Positions 3,167 through 10,064 of a DNA stretch of 10,119 bases are shown one piece after another. The notes under the pieces were generated by a model that was given only the letters and a program-made list of their open reading frames with translations, had not been told where the DNA came from and made no database searches. Each line of letters starts with the position of its first letter. The first letter of the stretch is position 1. The stretch spans positions 1 through 10,119 of the forward strand of contig NIVA01000085.1 of assembly GCA_002254335.1 (NCBI GenBank). Reading direction: 5' to 3'. The translations under genes and the position numbers were made by a program. The DNA is from Bacteroidetes bacterium 4572_114. GTDB lineage: Bacteria; Bacteroidota; Bacteroidia; Bacteroidales; 4484-276.

Positions 3167-5923
3167 ATGAAAAAAATTACTCTTCTGCTTTCATTCCTAA
3201 CCTTGGCTATCTTACCGATTTTAGGGCAATCCGGGAAAATTAAAGGTGTAATTCGGGATGCCAACACCAAGGAAACCCTTATTGGGGCAAATGTGATATA
3301 TGGGCCGGGCGCAGGTACCGTTACCGACATTGAAGGAAATTATGAGCTTGATTTGCCCAATGGCGACTACGAACTTAAGGTATCATATATTGGTTACGCA
3401 CCTCAGGAGAGGAAAATAGTGGTGGCCGGAAATACCCAATTCATCGATTTTGAAATGGAGACCATTATGCTTTCGGAAGTCAAGGTAGTGGCTGATGTGG
3501 CACGGTCGCGCGAAACACCGGTTGCTTTTACAAATGTTCTCCCAAAAAAAATTGTTGAGGAACTTGCAACACAGGATATCCCTATGTTGCTCAATACTAC
3601 ACCGGGGGTTTTTGCCACCCAGTCAGGTGGGGGCGATGGCGATGCCAGGATAACCATCCGGGGTTTCAATCAGCGTTATGTTGCAGTGATGCTCGATGGT
3701 GTCCCGGTTAATGATATGGAGAATGGATGGGTTTATTGGTCAAATTGGTTTGGCCTGGATGCAGTAACCCGCACCATTCAGGTACAGCGTGGTTTGGGTG
3801 CGTCTAAACTTGCATTGCCTGCTATTGGTGGAACAATTAACATCATTACCAAAGGAATAGAAAACAGGGCTGGTGGAATGGTAAAGCAAACCGTTGGCAG
3901 TGATGGTTATTTACGTACCGGGGCCGGTTATAATACCGGTATGTTGGCCAATGGATGGGGGTTTGCTGTGGCGGCTTCCTATAAGCAGGGCAATGGCTGG
4001 GTTGACCGGTTATGGACCAAGGGATGGTTTGGTTTTATTAAAGTAGATAAAAAATTTAATAACCATATCTTGAGCTTAACAGCAATGGGCGCCCCACAGG
4101 AGCATGGGCAAAGGTCGTACAGGCAACCAATTTCGATGTACAGCAAAACCGATGCAGCCGACTTGGGGATCGATACAACAGGAAGACGTGACTACGGATA
4201 CCGCTACAACCAGCATTGGGGCTACTTAGACAGGTATCAGGTCCAGCAAGAAGGAGATACTGTTTTTCATGGCACCAAAGAGGTAAACGAAAGGGTAAAT
4301 ATTTATTCCAAGCCTCAGTTTACGCTCAAGGATTTTTGGACCATTAACAGTAAAATGTCACTTTCAAATATTTTATACCTGTCAATAGGTACAGGAGGAG
4401 GTGTAAGGCAAAAGGGCAACATTGTGATTGATTCGGTAACCGGACAAAAGAAACTTCAAAATGTTTATAACCGTAACATAAGCCTGTTAGACTTAGCCTA
4501 CAGTGATACCGAAACCAAATCAACAAATTATTTTCGGGAGCTTTCCAATAATCACTTCTGGTATGGCTTGCTATCTACATTCAATTACCAGATTAATGAC
4601 GAATATACCATGGCAGCAGGAATTGACCTAAGGAGCTATCGTGGTGAACACTATGAAGAAATTTACGATTTGTTAGGTGGGGGCTATACAATAGATTTTG
4701 GTGACAAGAACCAGGCATCACCTGTAAAAAGGGAAGGTGATAAAGCTTATTATAATAATGACGGACTTGTGCGTTGGGGAGGGTTGTTTTTCCAAACGGA
4801 ATACAAAAAGGACAAATTTTCGGCCTTTATTAACCTAACCACTGCCACTACAGGTTATAAACGAATTGATTATTTTAGCAAGAAAGTACTTGAGCTTTCC
4901 GACACTACCCTTAGGATTGGCTATTCCGATACAATCAATTACAATGGCCAGGCCTATACACGTAATTCTTCCGGCCTTGGGTATGACGAAACTGGTTGGA
5001 AATGGATCCCCGGGTTCACTGCTAAAGTAGGTGCAGGTTATAACCTCAACGATAATATGAACGTTTATATGAACATGGGATATCTTTCGATTGCACCCAG
5101 GTTTAGCAATGTTTATGAAAAAGATAATACGGTATTCAGGGATATTGAAAATGAAAAAGTAATGGCTGTCGAGGCCGGCTACAAGTATAGTAGCGGAAGG
5201 TTTAGTGCTAATGTAAACGCATATTACACAAAATGGAAAAACCGCCCTGTGCCCTATGGTGTCAAAGTAAAGGTATTTGACTCAATTACCGGGGATGAAG
5301 CCGAATACTCAGCCAACATCAATGGCATGGATGCTTTGCACGTGGGCATTGAAATTGATTTTATTTATAAAGCCCTGAGCAACCTCGATGTTGAAGGTAT
5401 TATTTCAATAGGCGACTGGAAATGGGATTCGGGCGACACGGTAAGGTTATACGATGATTATCAAAATTTGGTAAAAAGTGTTTACTTCGATGCAAAAGGT
5501 GTACATGTTGGCGATGCTGCCCAAACCCAGTTGGGCGCCAGCTTGAGATGGGAGCCAATAAAAGGTTTATATGTGAAGGGGCAATTTACACGTTTCTCAA
5601 GGTATTATTCCGACTTTGAACCACTCTCCTTAAATGGAAGTGAGGAGGCCTCCAATCCTGATGGAAGCCCACGCGATTCCTGGATAATCCCAGATTATTA
5701 TATGATGGATGCACATGCCGGGTACCGGTTCAGGTTAACGGATAAAGTGGGCCTCAACCTAAGGCTTAGCGTTTTAAATGTTTTCGACAATATGTATATT
5801 TCCGATGCGAGAAACAATGATTCTTACAACCCTTACAACACTAACGGTTTCGATGCCAACTCGGCCTCAGTATTCTATGGACTTGGCCGTCGTTGGAGCA
5901 CATCACTACAATTAACTTTTTAA
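1967..5923 (+). CDS. Fused ORF: LTD/cadherin-like exported protein joined in frame to a TonB-dependent outer-membrane receptor
   Basis: One uninterrupted frame of 1318 codons contains two proteins. Residues 1-20 are a Sec signal peptide. About 22-155 is a lamin-tail domain (LFISEYVEG followed by KAIEIYNPT and IDLAGYRLVRYSNG). About 237-328 is cadherin-like (AIDADDD, FKVNRSTGEI, YILTISATDG). About 338-376 is the first half of a T9SS type A tail (LAISPNPVLDGKF, KVVDLMGRVI). The tail then breaks off: the G-x-Y-x-V-K end and stop codon are missing. Residues 378-400 look like translated non-coding DNA. Residue 401 is the Met of a full receptor with its own signal peptide. The most economical reading is that a deletion joined two neighbouring genes near 3092-3110, with the receptor translated from 3167. 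A true chimeric protein would carry an internal signal peptide and is unlikely to be sorted correctly. A misassembly is the main alternative. Confidence 0.75.
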   Translation: MKKLLLITVSILFSGIIYAQCTDLFISEYVEGWSNNKAIEIYNPTSEPIDLAGYRLVRYSNGQNVPPPEQQWTVELSGTIQPYRTFVAVIDKRDPEGSGQEAPVWDDLQDRADAFLCPDYDISWAMYFNGDDALSLEKINGDFVDIFGKYGERPLNETGGTSNPTGGWSTVFPHSTGEGVVITRDHTMFRKSDVDEGIKINPAHFDPMAEWDTLKANTFTNLNWHDNDCMPGGNTKPEFTQANYEFSVPSGSAAGTSVGFVEAIDADDDAVDYFITWGNPYHPFKVNRSTGEILVDIPEQIINETYILTISATDGTSPVEATATITIPSAIDEADLYELAISPNPVLDGKFRVTATENIVSAKVVDLMGRVITSSVNTSKSSLFFRSRCFNMIVLSILTQMKKITLLLSFLTLAILPILGQSGKIKGVIRDANTKETLIGANVIYGPGAGTVTDIEGNYELDLPNGDYELKVSYIGYAPQERKIVVAGNTQFIDFEMETIMLSEVKVVADVARSRETPVAFTNVLPKKIVEELATQDIPMLLNTTPGVFATQSGGGDGDARITIRGFNQRYVAVMLDGVPVNDMENGWVYWSNWFGLDAVTRTIQVQRGLGASKLALPAIGGTINIITKGIENRAGGMVKQTVGSDGYLRTGAGYNTGMLANGWGFAVAASYKQGNGWVDRLWTKGWFGFIKVDKKFNNHILSLTAMGAPQEHGQRSYRQPISMYSKTDAADLGIDTTGRRDYGYRYNQHWGYLDRYQVQQEGDTVFHGTKEVNERVNIYSKPQFTLKDFWTINSKMSLSNILYLSIGTGGGVRQKGNIVIDSVTGQKKLQNVYNRNISLLDLAYSDTETKSTNYFRELSNNHFWYGLLSTFNYQINDEYTMAAGIDLRSYRGEHYEEIYDLLGGGYTIDFGDKNQASPVKREGDKAYYNNDGLVRWGGLFFQTEYKKDKFSAFINLTTATTGYKRIDYFSKKVLELSDTTLRIGYSDTINYNGQAYTRNSSGLGYDETGWKWIPGFTAKVGAGYNLNDNMNVYMNMGYLSIAPRFSNVYEKDNTVFRDIENEKVMAVEAGYKYSSGRFSANVNAYYTKWKNRPVPYGVKVKVFDSITGDEAEYSANINGMDALHVGIEIDFIYKALSNLDVEGIISIGDWKWDSGDTVRLYDDYQNLVKSVYFDAKGVHVGDAAQTQLGASLRWEPIKGLYVKGQFTRFSRYYSDFEPLSLNGSEEASNPDGSPRDSWIIPDYYMMDAHAGYRFRLTDKVGLNLRLSVLNVFDNMYISDARNNDSYNPYNTNGFDANSASVFYGLGRRWSTSLQLTF
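3167..5923 (+). CDS. TonB-dependent outer-membrane receptor (probable true start)
   Basis: From ATG 3167 the product has 918 residues. A signal peptide covers 1-21 (ends ILGQ). A carboxypeptidase-regulatory-like domain covers about 24-98 (GVIRDANTKETLIGANV, GNYELDLPNGDYELKVSYIGY). A TonB-box-like segment is LSEVKVVADV (102-111). The plug is about 115-230, with TPGVFATQSGGGDGDARITI, RGFNQRYVAVMLDGVPVND and GGTINIITKG. The rest is a 22-strand-type barrel of alternating aromatic and polar residues, ending in LQLTF with the C-terminal Phe typical of outer-membrane barrels. The length suits the family. No SusD-type lipoprotein gene follows, so it is not a canonical glycan (SusC/D) pair. It lies 20 bases before the nuclease-like gene, suggesting cotranscription and uptake of a product made by that enzyme; the ligand is unknown. 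The start at 3167 is chosen because it gives a perfect signal peptide, although the upstream frame is also open. Confidence 0.9.
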   Translation: MKKITLLLSFLTLAILPILGQSGKIKGVIRDANTKETLIGANVIYGPGAGTVTDIEGNYELDLPNGDYELKVSYIGYAPQERKIVVAGNTQFIDFEMETIMLSEVKVVADVARSRETPVAFTNVLPKKIVEELATQDIPMLLNTTPGVFATQSGGGDGDARITIRGFNQRYVAVMLDGVPVNDMENGWVYWSNWFGLDAVTRTIQVQRGLGASKLALPAIGGTINIITKGIENRAGGMVKQTVGSDGYLRTGAGYNTGMLANGWGFAVAASYKQGNGWVDRLWTKGWFGFIKVDKKFNNHILSLTAMGAPQEHGQRSYRQPISMYSKTDAADLGIDTTGRRDYGYRYNQHWGYLDRYQVQQEGDTVFHGTKEVNERVNIYSKPQFTLKDFWTINSKMSLSNILYLSIGTGGGVRQKGNIVIDSVTGQKKLQNVYNRNISLLDLAYSDTETKSTNYFRELSNNHFWYGLLSTFNYQINDEYTMAAGIDLRSYRGEHYEEIYDLLGGGYTIDFGDKNQASPVKREGDKAYYNNDGLVRWGGLFFQTEYKKDKFSAFINLTTATTGYKRIDYFSKKVLELSDTTLRIGYSDTINYNGQAYTRNSSGLGYDETGWKWIPGFTAKVGAGYNLNDNMNVYMNMGYLSIAPRFSNVYEKDNTVFRDIENEKVMAVEAGYKYSSGRFSANVNAYYTKWKNRPVPYGVKVKVFDSITGDEAEYSANINGMDALHVGIEIDFIYKALSNLDVEGIISIGDWKWDSGDTVRLYDDYQNLVKSVYFDAKGVHVGDAAQTQLGASLRWEPIKGLYVKGQFTRFSRYYSDFEPLSLNGSEEASNPDGSPRDSWIIPDYYMMDAHAGYRFRLTDKVGLNLRLSVLNVFDNMYISDARNNDSYNPYNTNGFDANSASVFYGLGRRWSTSLQLTF

Positions 5924-5943
5924 TTACTAATAGAATAATAAAA

Positions 5944-8148
5944 ATGCACAACAAACTTCTCTTTTCCATTATAGCAATTTTTGCCAGCATCCAGGTATTT
6001 GGCCAAAATCCGATACCCATGCAGGAAGCCCGCGACCTGGGAGCCGGGGAAACAGTTACAGTCCAGGGTATTGTTACCACCGGTACTGAACTAGGCACCA
6101 TCAAATATTTGCAAGATGAAACCGCAGGGCTGGCCGCCTATAGCTCCAGCTTAAGCAGCCTGCAACGGGGAGATGAAATAAAGATAACCGGCACCTTGAA
6201 GGATTACAACAACCTGTTGGAAATCGACCCGGTAGCTTCTTTCGAGATAATCTCGTCAGGCAATCCTGACCCTGATCCGGCAGTAATTACCCCCAACCAA
6301 ATGTCAGAAGATTACGAATCGGAACTGATCAGGGTCAACGGGGTGAATTTCACCACCAACCCGGGAGGTACATTTGCAGGTAACCAATCATATGATTTTA
6401 CATCAAACGGGCAAAGCAGTACAATTTATGTCCGCTCCAACCACCCACTTATCGGCGAGGTAATCCCAATCGGGATGGTTGATGTAATTGGGATATGTTC
6501 ACAGTTTTACGAAAACTTCCAATTGCTGTTAAGGGACAAAGACGATATTGTTAACACCTCCACCATCAACATTATCACCCCTGTTACAGTGGGTGATATC
6601 CAAACCAATAGTTTGTCATTATCATGGGAAACCAATGTTGAAGGTTCAACTGAAGCTTTCTATGGCCCAGGCTATGACGACCTTGACCAGCATAAAACCG
6701 GTACCGGGGGATCAACTGGCCATATTGTTTATATTGACCAGTTAAGCCCCGCACAGGTTATCTATGCACAGGTTTTTTCGGTACTTGACGGGGATACTGC
6801 CTGGTCACCGGTTTACGCCTATTCAAGCATGTCAAATTCAAGTGGCGGGATTAAGGTCTATTTCACCAAAAATGTAGATCATTCGGTTTCAAATGGTGTG
6901 GATGCCATCTGGCTTGACAAAAAGGCGGCGGATACCTTACAACAATATATCCATCGTGCCAAACTTTCCATTGATATTTCTATTTACAACTTTAATATTT
7001 CACAAGTTGCCACTGCCCTTAATTTAGCCTACGACAGGGGCGTAGATATCCGTATTATTTACGATGGCGAAACTGCAAACTCAGCATTGCAACTGCTCGA
7101 TCCGGGTATTCCGAAACTCGCCAGCCCAACCTTTGAGGAATATGGTATTATGCACAACAAGATAATGGTAGTGGACGCCGAATCGGATAACCCTGACGAA
7201 CCGATTGTTTGGACCGGCTCAACCAACTGGACAGTCAATAATATGTACGATGACCAAAACAATATCATTATATTTCAGGATCGGGCACTTGCCCGTGCCT
7301 ATACCATTGAGTTTAACGAAATGTGGGGCAGCGATGGAATGCAACCAAATTCATCTTTGGCAAAGTTTGGCCCTTATAAAACAGACAATACACCCCATGA
7401 ATTCATCATTGGTGGCGAAAGGGTAGAATTATATTTCAGCCCATCAGACCAAACTAATTCCAAAATTGTTAAAACCATCGAAAGTACCAACTATGATATG
7501 GAGGCCGCAACAATGCTGATTACCAGGAGTGATATTGGATATTCCATCCGTGACAAAAAGGATGAAGGCAAAAAGACTGAGGTGATTGTAAATTCCGAAG
7601 GTGAATGTTCGGCACTTGTGGCAAGTACCCTGGCCGCCGCTTTGGGATATGATTTTAAAGAGAGTGGCGAATCACATACCATGCACAATAAATATCTGAT
7701 TGTGGACGAATCGGCAATTAACTCCGATCCTTTGGTGCTAACGGGCTGCCACAACTGGAGCAATTCGGCGGAAGTTAAAAACGATGAAAATACGGTGATA
7801 GTCCACAGTGCCGTTTGGGCCAATGTGTATTACCAGGAATTTAAGGCCCGCTTCGATGCCGGTGTTTCCCTGGATATTGATGAATATTCATTAGCTGAAA
7901 AAGGCTTTGCGATTTATCCTAACCCGGCTATTTCGGAAGTGAACATTAATTATGAGTCGGTTGATAATGGTCAATTGGAGCTTGGGATTTACGATCTTGC
8001 AGGACGATTGGTTCATCAGGAAAGACTGGAAATTAAATCAGGGAACAACACTTTTTCTATCACAAATCTTAATTTAATGCCAGGGGTTTATATGGTTAGG
8101 CTTTCAAATGGTAATGTCTTTGCCTTGCATAAATTGATTGTAAATTAA
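5944..8148 (+). CDS. Secreted OB-fold / Fn3-like / two-HKD phospholipase D-like nuclease with T9SS tail
   Basis: 734 residues from ATG 5944. A signal peptide covers 1-21. About 34-202 is an OB-fold-like region (TVTVQGIVTTGTELG, GDEIKITGTLKDYNNLLEI, then a second part to LLLRDKDDIV), like those beside extracellular nucleases. About 212-296 is Fn3-like. About 303-640 is a phospholipase D-like catalytic region with two HKD motifs: H404-x-K406-x4-D411 followed by GSTNW (425-429), and H581-x-K583-x4-D588 followed by GCHNW (601-605). In this superfamily the two motifs form one active site that cleaves phosphodiester bonds by a phospho-histidine intermediate. A T9SS type A tail fills 655-734 (IYPNPAISEVNI, DLAGRLVHQERL, GVYMVRLSNG). 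DNA/RNA nuclease is favoured over lipase because of the OB-fold and LTD neighbours, but the substrate is not shown. An in-frame ATG at 5893 would add 17 residues, overlap the receptor gene and bury the signal peptide, so 5944 is preferred. The leader is A-rich with no Shine-Dalgarno sequence. Confidence 0.88.
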   Translation: MHNKLLFSIIAIFASIQVFGQNPIPMQEARDLGAGETVTVQGIVTTGTELGTIKYLQDETAGLAAYSSSLSSLQRGDEIKITGTLKDYNNLLEIDPVASFEIISSGNPDPDPAVITPNQMSEDYESELIRVNGVNFTTNPGGTFAGNQSYDFTSNGQSSTIYVRSNHPLIGEVIPIGMVDVIGICSQFYENFQLLLRDKDDIVNTSTINIITPVTVGDIQTNSLSLSWETNVEGSTEAFYGPGYDDLDQHKTGTGGSTGHIVYIDQLSPAQVIYAQVFSVLDGDTAWSPVYAYSSMSNSSGGIKVYFTKNVDHSVSNGVDAIWLDKKAADTLQQYIHRAKLSIDISIYNFNISQVATALNLAYDRGVDIRIIYDGETANSALQLLDPGIPKLASPTFEEYGIMHNKIMVVDAESDNPDEPIVWTGSTNWTVNNMYDDQNNIIIFQDRALARAYTIEFNEMWGSDGMQPNSSLAKFGPYKTDNTPHEFIIGGERVELYFSPSDQTNSKIVKTIESTNYDMEAATMLITRSDIGYSIRDKKDEGKKTEVIVNSEGECSALVASTLAAALGYDFKESGESHTMHNKYLIVDESAINSDPLVLTGCHNWSNSAEVKNDENTVIVHSAVWANVYYQEFKARFDAGVSLDIDEYSLAEKGFAIYPNPAISEVNINYESVDNGQLELGIYDLAGRLVHQERLEIKSGNNTFSITNLNLMPGVYMVRLSNGNVFALHKLIVN

Positions 8149-8167
8149 TTATAATTGACAGAAAATT

Positions 8168-8198
8168 GCCGTTTCAGTAATTTGAGACGGCTTTTTTT
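8168..8198 (+). terminator. Rho-independent terminator after the nuclease gene
   Basis: GCCGTTTC (8168-8175), an 8-nt loop and GAGACGGC (8184-8191) form an 8-bp stem with one G-T wobble, followed by seven T residues (8192-8198). It lies 20 bases after the stop at 8148 and closes the LTD/receptor/nuclease block. It also isolates the toxin-antitoxin pair that starts 40 bases later. Confidence 0.9.
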
Positions 8199-8213
8199 GT
8201 TTAATAGTTTGTG

Positions 8214-8221
8214 TACCTTTG
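8214..8221 (+). promoter_or_regulatory. Bacteroidota-type -7 box (TACCTTTG) of the toxin-antitoxin pair
   Basis: TACCTTTG matches TAnnTTTG exactly and is followed by C. It lies 16 bases upstream of the antitoxin ATG (8238), so the leader would be around ten bases. TTTG occurs at 8196-8199, in the preceding T-tract, but at a shorter spacing than usual for -33. This may drive the toxin pair and, by read-through, the glycosyltransferase gene. Confidence 0.65.
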
Positions 8222-8237
8222 CTAAAAACGAAAATCA

Positions 8238-8474
8238 ATGAAAGCAATTGAACTTATTTCTAAAACCGATCAACAAGGACATCTGAAAATTAATTATCAT
8301 TTGGATAAAAAGGAAAGTGATGTTAGGGTTATCATATTGTATGATGACCCTAATGAAATTGATGAGGAGACTCTCTGGCTGCAATCAATTTCAAAGAATC
8401 CGGCGTTTGATTTTTTAAAGGAACCAAACGAAGATATTTATACAAAATCAGATGGAGGACCTTTAAATGCTTAG
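8238..8474 (+). CDS. Putative antitoxin of a PemK/MazF-type toxin-antitoxin pair
   Basis: 78 residues. The N-terminal half (MKAIELISKTDQQGHLKI, then a strand SDVRVIILY at 27-35) looks like a small beta-rich DNA-binding or dimerisation part. The acidic C-terminal half, with LWLQSISKNPAFDFLKEP (46-63) and NEDIYTKSDGGPL (64-76), matches what I recall of small antitoxins ending in 'NPAFDFLxdPxEDIYtxxDGxP'. In such systems the C-terminal part binds and covers the toxin. The gene precedes the toxin and overlaps it by 8 bases, so translation is probably coupled. Antitoxins of this type usually repress their own promoter. The assignment rests on the tail motif and on gene order. Confidence 0.7.
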   Translation: MKAIELISKTDQQGHLKINYHLDKKESDVRVIILYDDPNEIDEETLWLQSISKNPAFDFLKEPNEDIYTKSDGGPLNA

Positions 8475-8808
8475 AAATTTAATTGTACTCGTCCCCTTTC
8501 CTTTTGATGGCTTTTCAGAAACAAAGTTAAGGCCGGCATTATGCTTAACTGATGAGATTGGAAAATTTAAGCATGTTATTATCGCCTTTATTTCAAGTAG
8601 CACCCCAAAAGAATTAATTGAAAGTGATCTGGTAATTATTAAAGGATCAAAAGATTGGGAAGGTACTGGATTAGTTGTAGATTCCGTTATTCGACTGCAT
8701 AAAATTGTTACCATTCCGAAAAACTTGCTAATAAGAAAACTTGGGTCAATCAATAAATCAGTGGAAAAAGAAGTGATATCAAAACTAAAAAATTTATTTG
8801 AATTTTAA
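8467..8808 (+). CDS. PemK/MazF-family endoribonuclease toxin
   Basis: 113 residues. LVPFPFDGFSETKLRPALCL (8-27) is the PemK/MazF signature, with Arg22-Pro23 in the expected place. HVIIAFISSS (36-45) supplies the Ser/Thr of the active site region. GTGLVVDSVIRLHKIVTIPK (66-85) followed by IRKLGSI (89-95) is the conserved second half. The family cleaves single-stranded RNA and stops growth when the antitoxin is lost. The length is normal, and no key element seems missing. The N-terminus is a little short compared with members that begin with KGDIV. The ATG at 8467 lies inside the antitoxin's last codons (shared bases ATGCTTAG), a common arrangement. Both genes look more A/T-rich than the glycosyltransferase gene after them, which fits a mobile module. 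Confidence 0.85.
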   Translation: MLRNLIVLVPFPFDGFSETKLRPALCLTDEIGKFKHVIIAFISSSTPKELIESDLVIIKGSKDWEGTGLVVDSVIRLHKIVTIPKNLLIRKLGSINKSVEKEVISKLKNLFEF

Positions 8809-8822
8809 GAATACCAACAAAC

Positions 8823-9557
8823 ATGGCCGAAAAACTCGTAATCATACCCACCTATAACGAAAAAGAAAACATCGAAAAGATCATCCGTAAGGTGTTTTCG
8901 CTGGAAGGCGATTTTCATGTTTTGATCATCGAAGATAACTCACCCGATGGTACTGCTGACATTGTTCACCGGCTGATAAAAGAATTTCCGGAAAAGCTTT
9001 TTATGGAGGAGCGCAAAGGCAAACTTGGCCTGGGCACGGCATATATCCATGGCTTCCGTTGGGCCTTAAAACGGGACTACCAATACGTTACAGAGATGGA
9101 TGCCGATTTTTCGCACAACCCTGATGATTTGATCCGGCTTTACGGTGCCTGTAAAGAAGGTGCCGATGTGGCCATCGGATCGCGGTATGTTGACAATGTG
9201 ATACGTGTGGTAAACTGGCCCATGGGGCGGGTGATGATGTCGTACTTTGCATCCAAATATGTTAAAATAATCACAGGTCTTCAAATTGCCGATTCCACGG
9301 CAGGTTTTGTTTGCTATCGCAGAAAGGTACTCGAAACCTTACGGCTCGACAAGGTCAGGTTTATCGGATATGCTTTTCAGATAGAAATGAAACTCACAGC
9401 TTCCAAACTTGGGTTTAATATTGTTGAAGTCCCTATCATCTTTACAGACCGCACCGAAGGGACTTCAAAAATGAACAAGGGGATATTCAAGGAGGCAATC
9501 ATCGGGGTCATAAAATTGAGGTTTAAAAAAATCAGACCGGTGCAGGGTGTGAATTAG
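8823..9557 (+). CDS. GT2 glycosyltransferase, polyprenol monophosphomannose synthase-like
   Basis: 244 residues without membrane segments at the C-terminus, i.e. the single-domain form. Family motifs appear in order: IPTYNEKENI (8-17), IIEDNSPDGT (35-44), GKLGLGTAYIHG (66-77), the metal-binding MDADFSHNPDDL (92-103), VAIGSRYVDN (116-125), NWPMGRVMMSYFASKYV (131-147), DSTAGFVCYRRKVL (157-170), IGYAFQIEMKLTASKLGF (181-198), EVPIIFTDRTEGTSKM (202-217) and EAI (224-226). Enzymes of this family transfer a sugar, usually mannose from GDP-mannose, to a polyprenyl phosphate at the cytoplasmic face, making a donor for glycans or protein glycosylation. The exact sugar cannot be read from sequence. The gene begins 14 bases after the toxin, with an A-rich leader. 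No separate promoter box is evident, so read-through is possible, although a functional link with the toxin is unlikely. Confidence 0.9.
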   Translation: MAEKLVIIPTYNEKENIEKIIRKVFSLEGDFHVLIIEDNSPDGTADIVHRLIKEFPEKLFMEERKGKLGLGTAYIHGFRWALKRDYQYVTEMDADFSHNPDDLIRLYGACKEGADVAIGSRYVDNVIRVVNWPMGRVMMSYFASKYVKIITGLQIADSTAGFVCYRRKVLETLRLDKVRFIGYAFQIEMKLTASKLGFNIVEVPIIFTDRTEGTSKMNKGIFKEAIIGVIKLRFKKIRPVQGVN

Positions 9558-9570
9558 GGGGTTTTTCAAT

Positions 9571-9620
9571 AAAAAAAATTATTGAGACCTGACAAGTTTT
9601 TAAAACCTGTTAGGTCTCAA
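9571..9620 (-). terminator. Long hairpin terminator between convergent genes, T-tract on the minus strand
   Basis: TTGAGACCTGACAAGTT (9582-9598) and AACCTGTTAGGTCTCAA (9604-9620) form a 17-bp stem with two non-Watson-Crick positions and a 5-nt loop. Read on the minus strand it is followed by TAA and then eight T residues (9578-9571), so it is a proper intrinsic terminator for the leftward nuclease-like gene. For the rightward glycosyltransferase gene the hairpin is present but no T-tract follows. Hairpins of the GACCTGACAGGTTTT type are, as I recall, frequent intergenic repeats in Bacteroidota. Confidence 0.75.
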
Positions 9621-9671
9621 CGCCTTAACAATTGTTTCAGCATTTCCATAACCTTGAGGAATATACCAAGG

Positions 9672-10064
9672 CTAAAAAGCCTTTGGTATAAAATCACTGC
9701 CGTTTACAATAGATGAACTGCTCCCTGTGGCCTTGATAACAAAGAAACCCTGTTTTTCTGCCATCCGTTCGGCGGCCCCATCGGTGGTGATAAAAGCCAT
9801 TGCGCCAAATATTTTTTTGTCTTTATACCGCGACAAATATTTTTTGGCCTTCCATAACCTCTCATGGAAATCCTTTACATCTGGTGGCCGTAAAGTCGTT
9901 TTCACTTCTACAATTACAATTTCATCACCATTTCCGGCAATTATATCATACTCAAAATTTTGACCTTTATGATTTCCTTTTACACGCTGGGTTGTCCAAT
10001 CAACATCAATGCCCTTTTCATTGAGCAACTTTATTAAATCACCTTCAACCAGCGACTCAACCAA
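9672..10064 (-). CDS. PD-(D/E)XK nuclease-like protein (C-terminal domain of a coiled-coil/nuclease-fold family), 5' interrupted
   Basis: The open frame ends with TAG at 9674-9672 and can begin at TTG 10064-10062, giving 130 residues. D40 in NFEYDIIAGNGDEIVIVEVK (36-55) and E53-V-K55 match the D...ExK core of the PD-(D/E)XK fold, with a preceding acidic residue in VESLVEGD (2-9). The helix FHERLWKAKKYL (66-77) and the strand KIFGAMAFITTD (84-95) complete the core. This matches the C-terminal half of Bacteroidota and cyanobacterial proteins of about 200 residues (DUF3782-like) with an N-terminal coiled coil; their function is not established. The TTG start is not convincing, because the family's N-terminal sequence is found in the same frame upstream of a stop codon (see the next entry). 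It is convergent with the glycosyltransferase gene and shares the hairpin at 9582-9620. Confidence 0.7.
   Translation of the reverse strand: MVESLVEGDLIKLLNEKGIDVDWTTQRVKGNHKGQNFEYDIIAGNGDEIVIVEVKTTLRPPDVKDFHERLWKAKKYLSRYKDKKIFGAMAFITTDGAAERMAEKQGFFVIKATGSSSSIVNGSDFIPKAF

Noticed and set aside
2881..3330. 149-codon minus-strand open frame across the fusion junction
   Set aside because: It is a shadow of the coding strand; no motif supports it, and it would be antisense to both parts of the fused gene.
3167..5923. SusC-type glycan receptor
   Set aside because: The next gene is a nuclease-like protein and not a SusD-type lipoprotein, and no glycoside hydrolase is present, so a polysaccharide-use locus is not supported.
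5893..5943. Upstream in-frame ATG for the HKD nuclease gene
   Set aside because: It would overlap the receptor gene by 31 bases and place 17 polar and hydrophobic residues before an otherwise perfect signal peptide starting at 5944.
9664..9688. Palindrome ATACCAAGGC/GCCTTTGGTAT at the end of the nuclease-like gene as its terminator
   Set aside because: It overlaps the last codons and the stop, contains a bulge, and no T-tract follows on the minus strand; the hairpin at 9582-9620 with eight T residues is a much better terminator.
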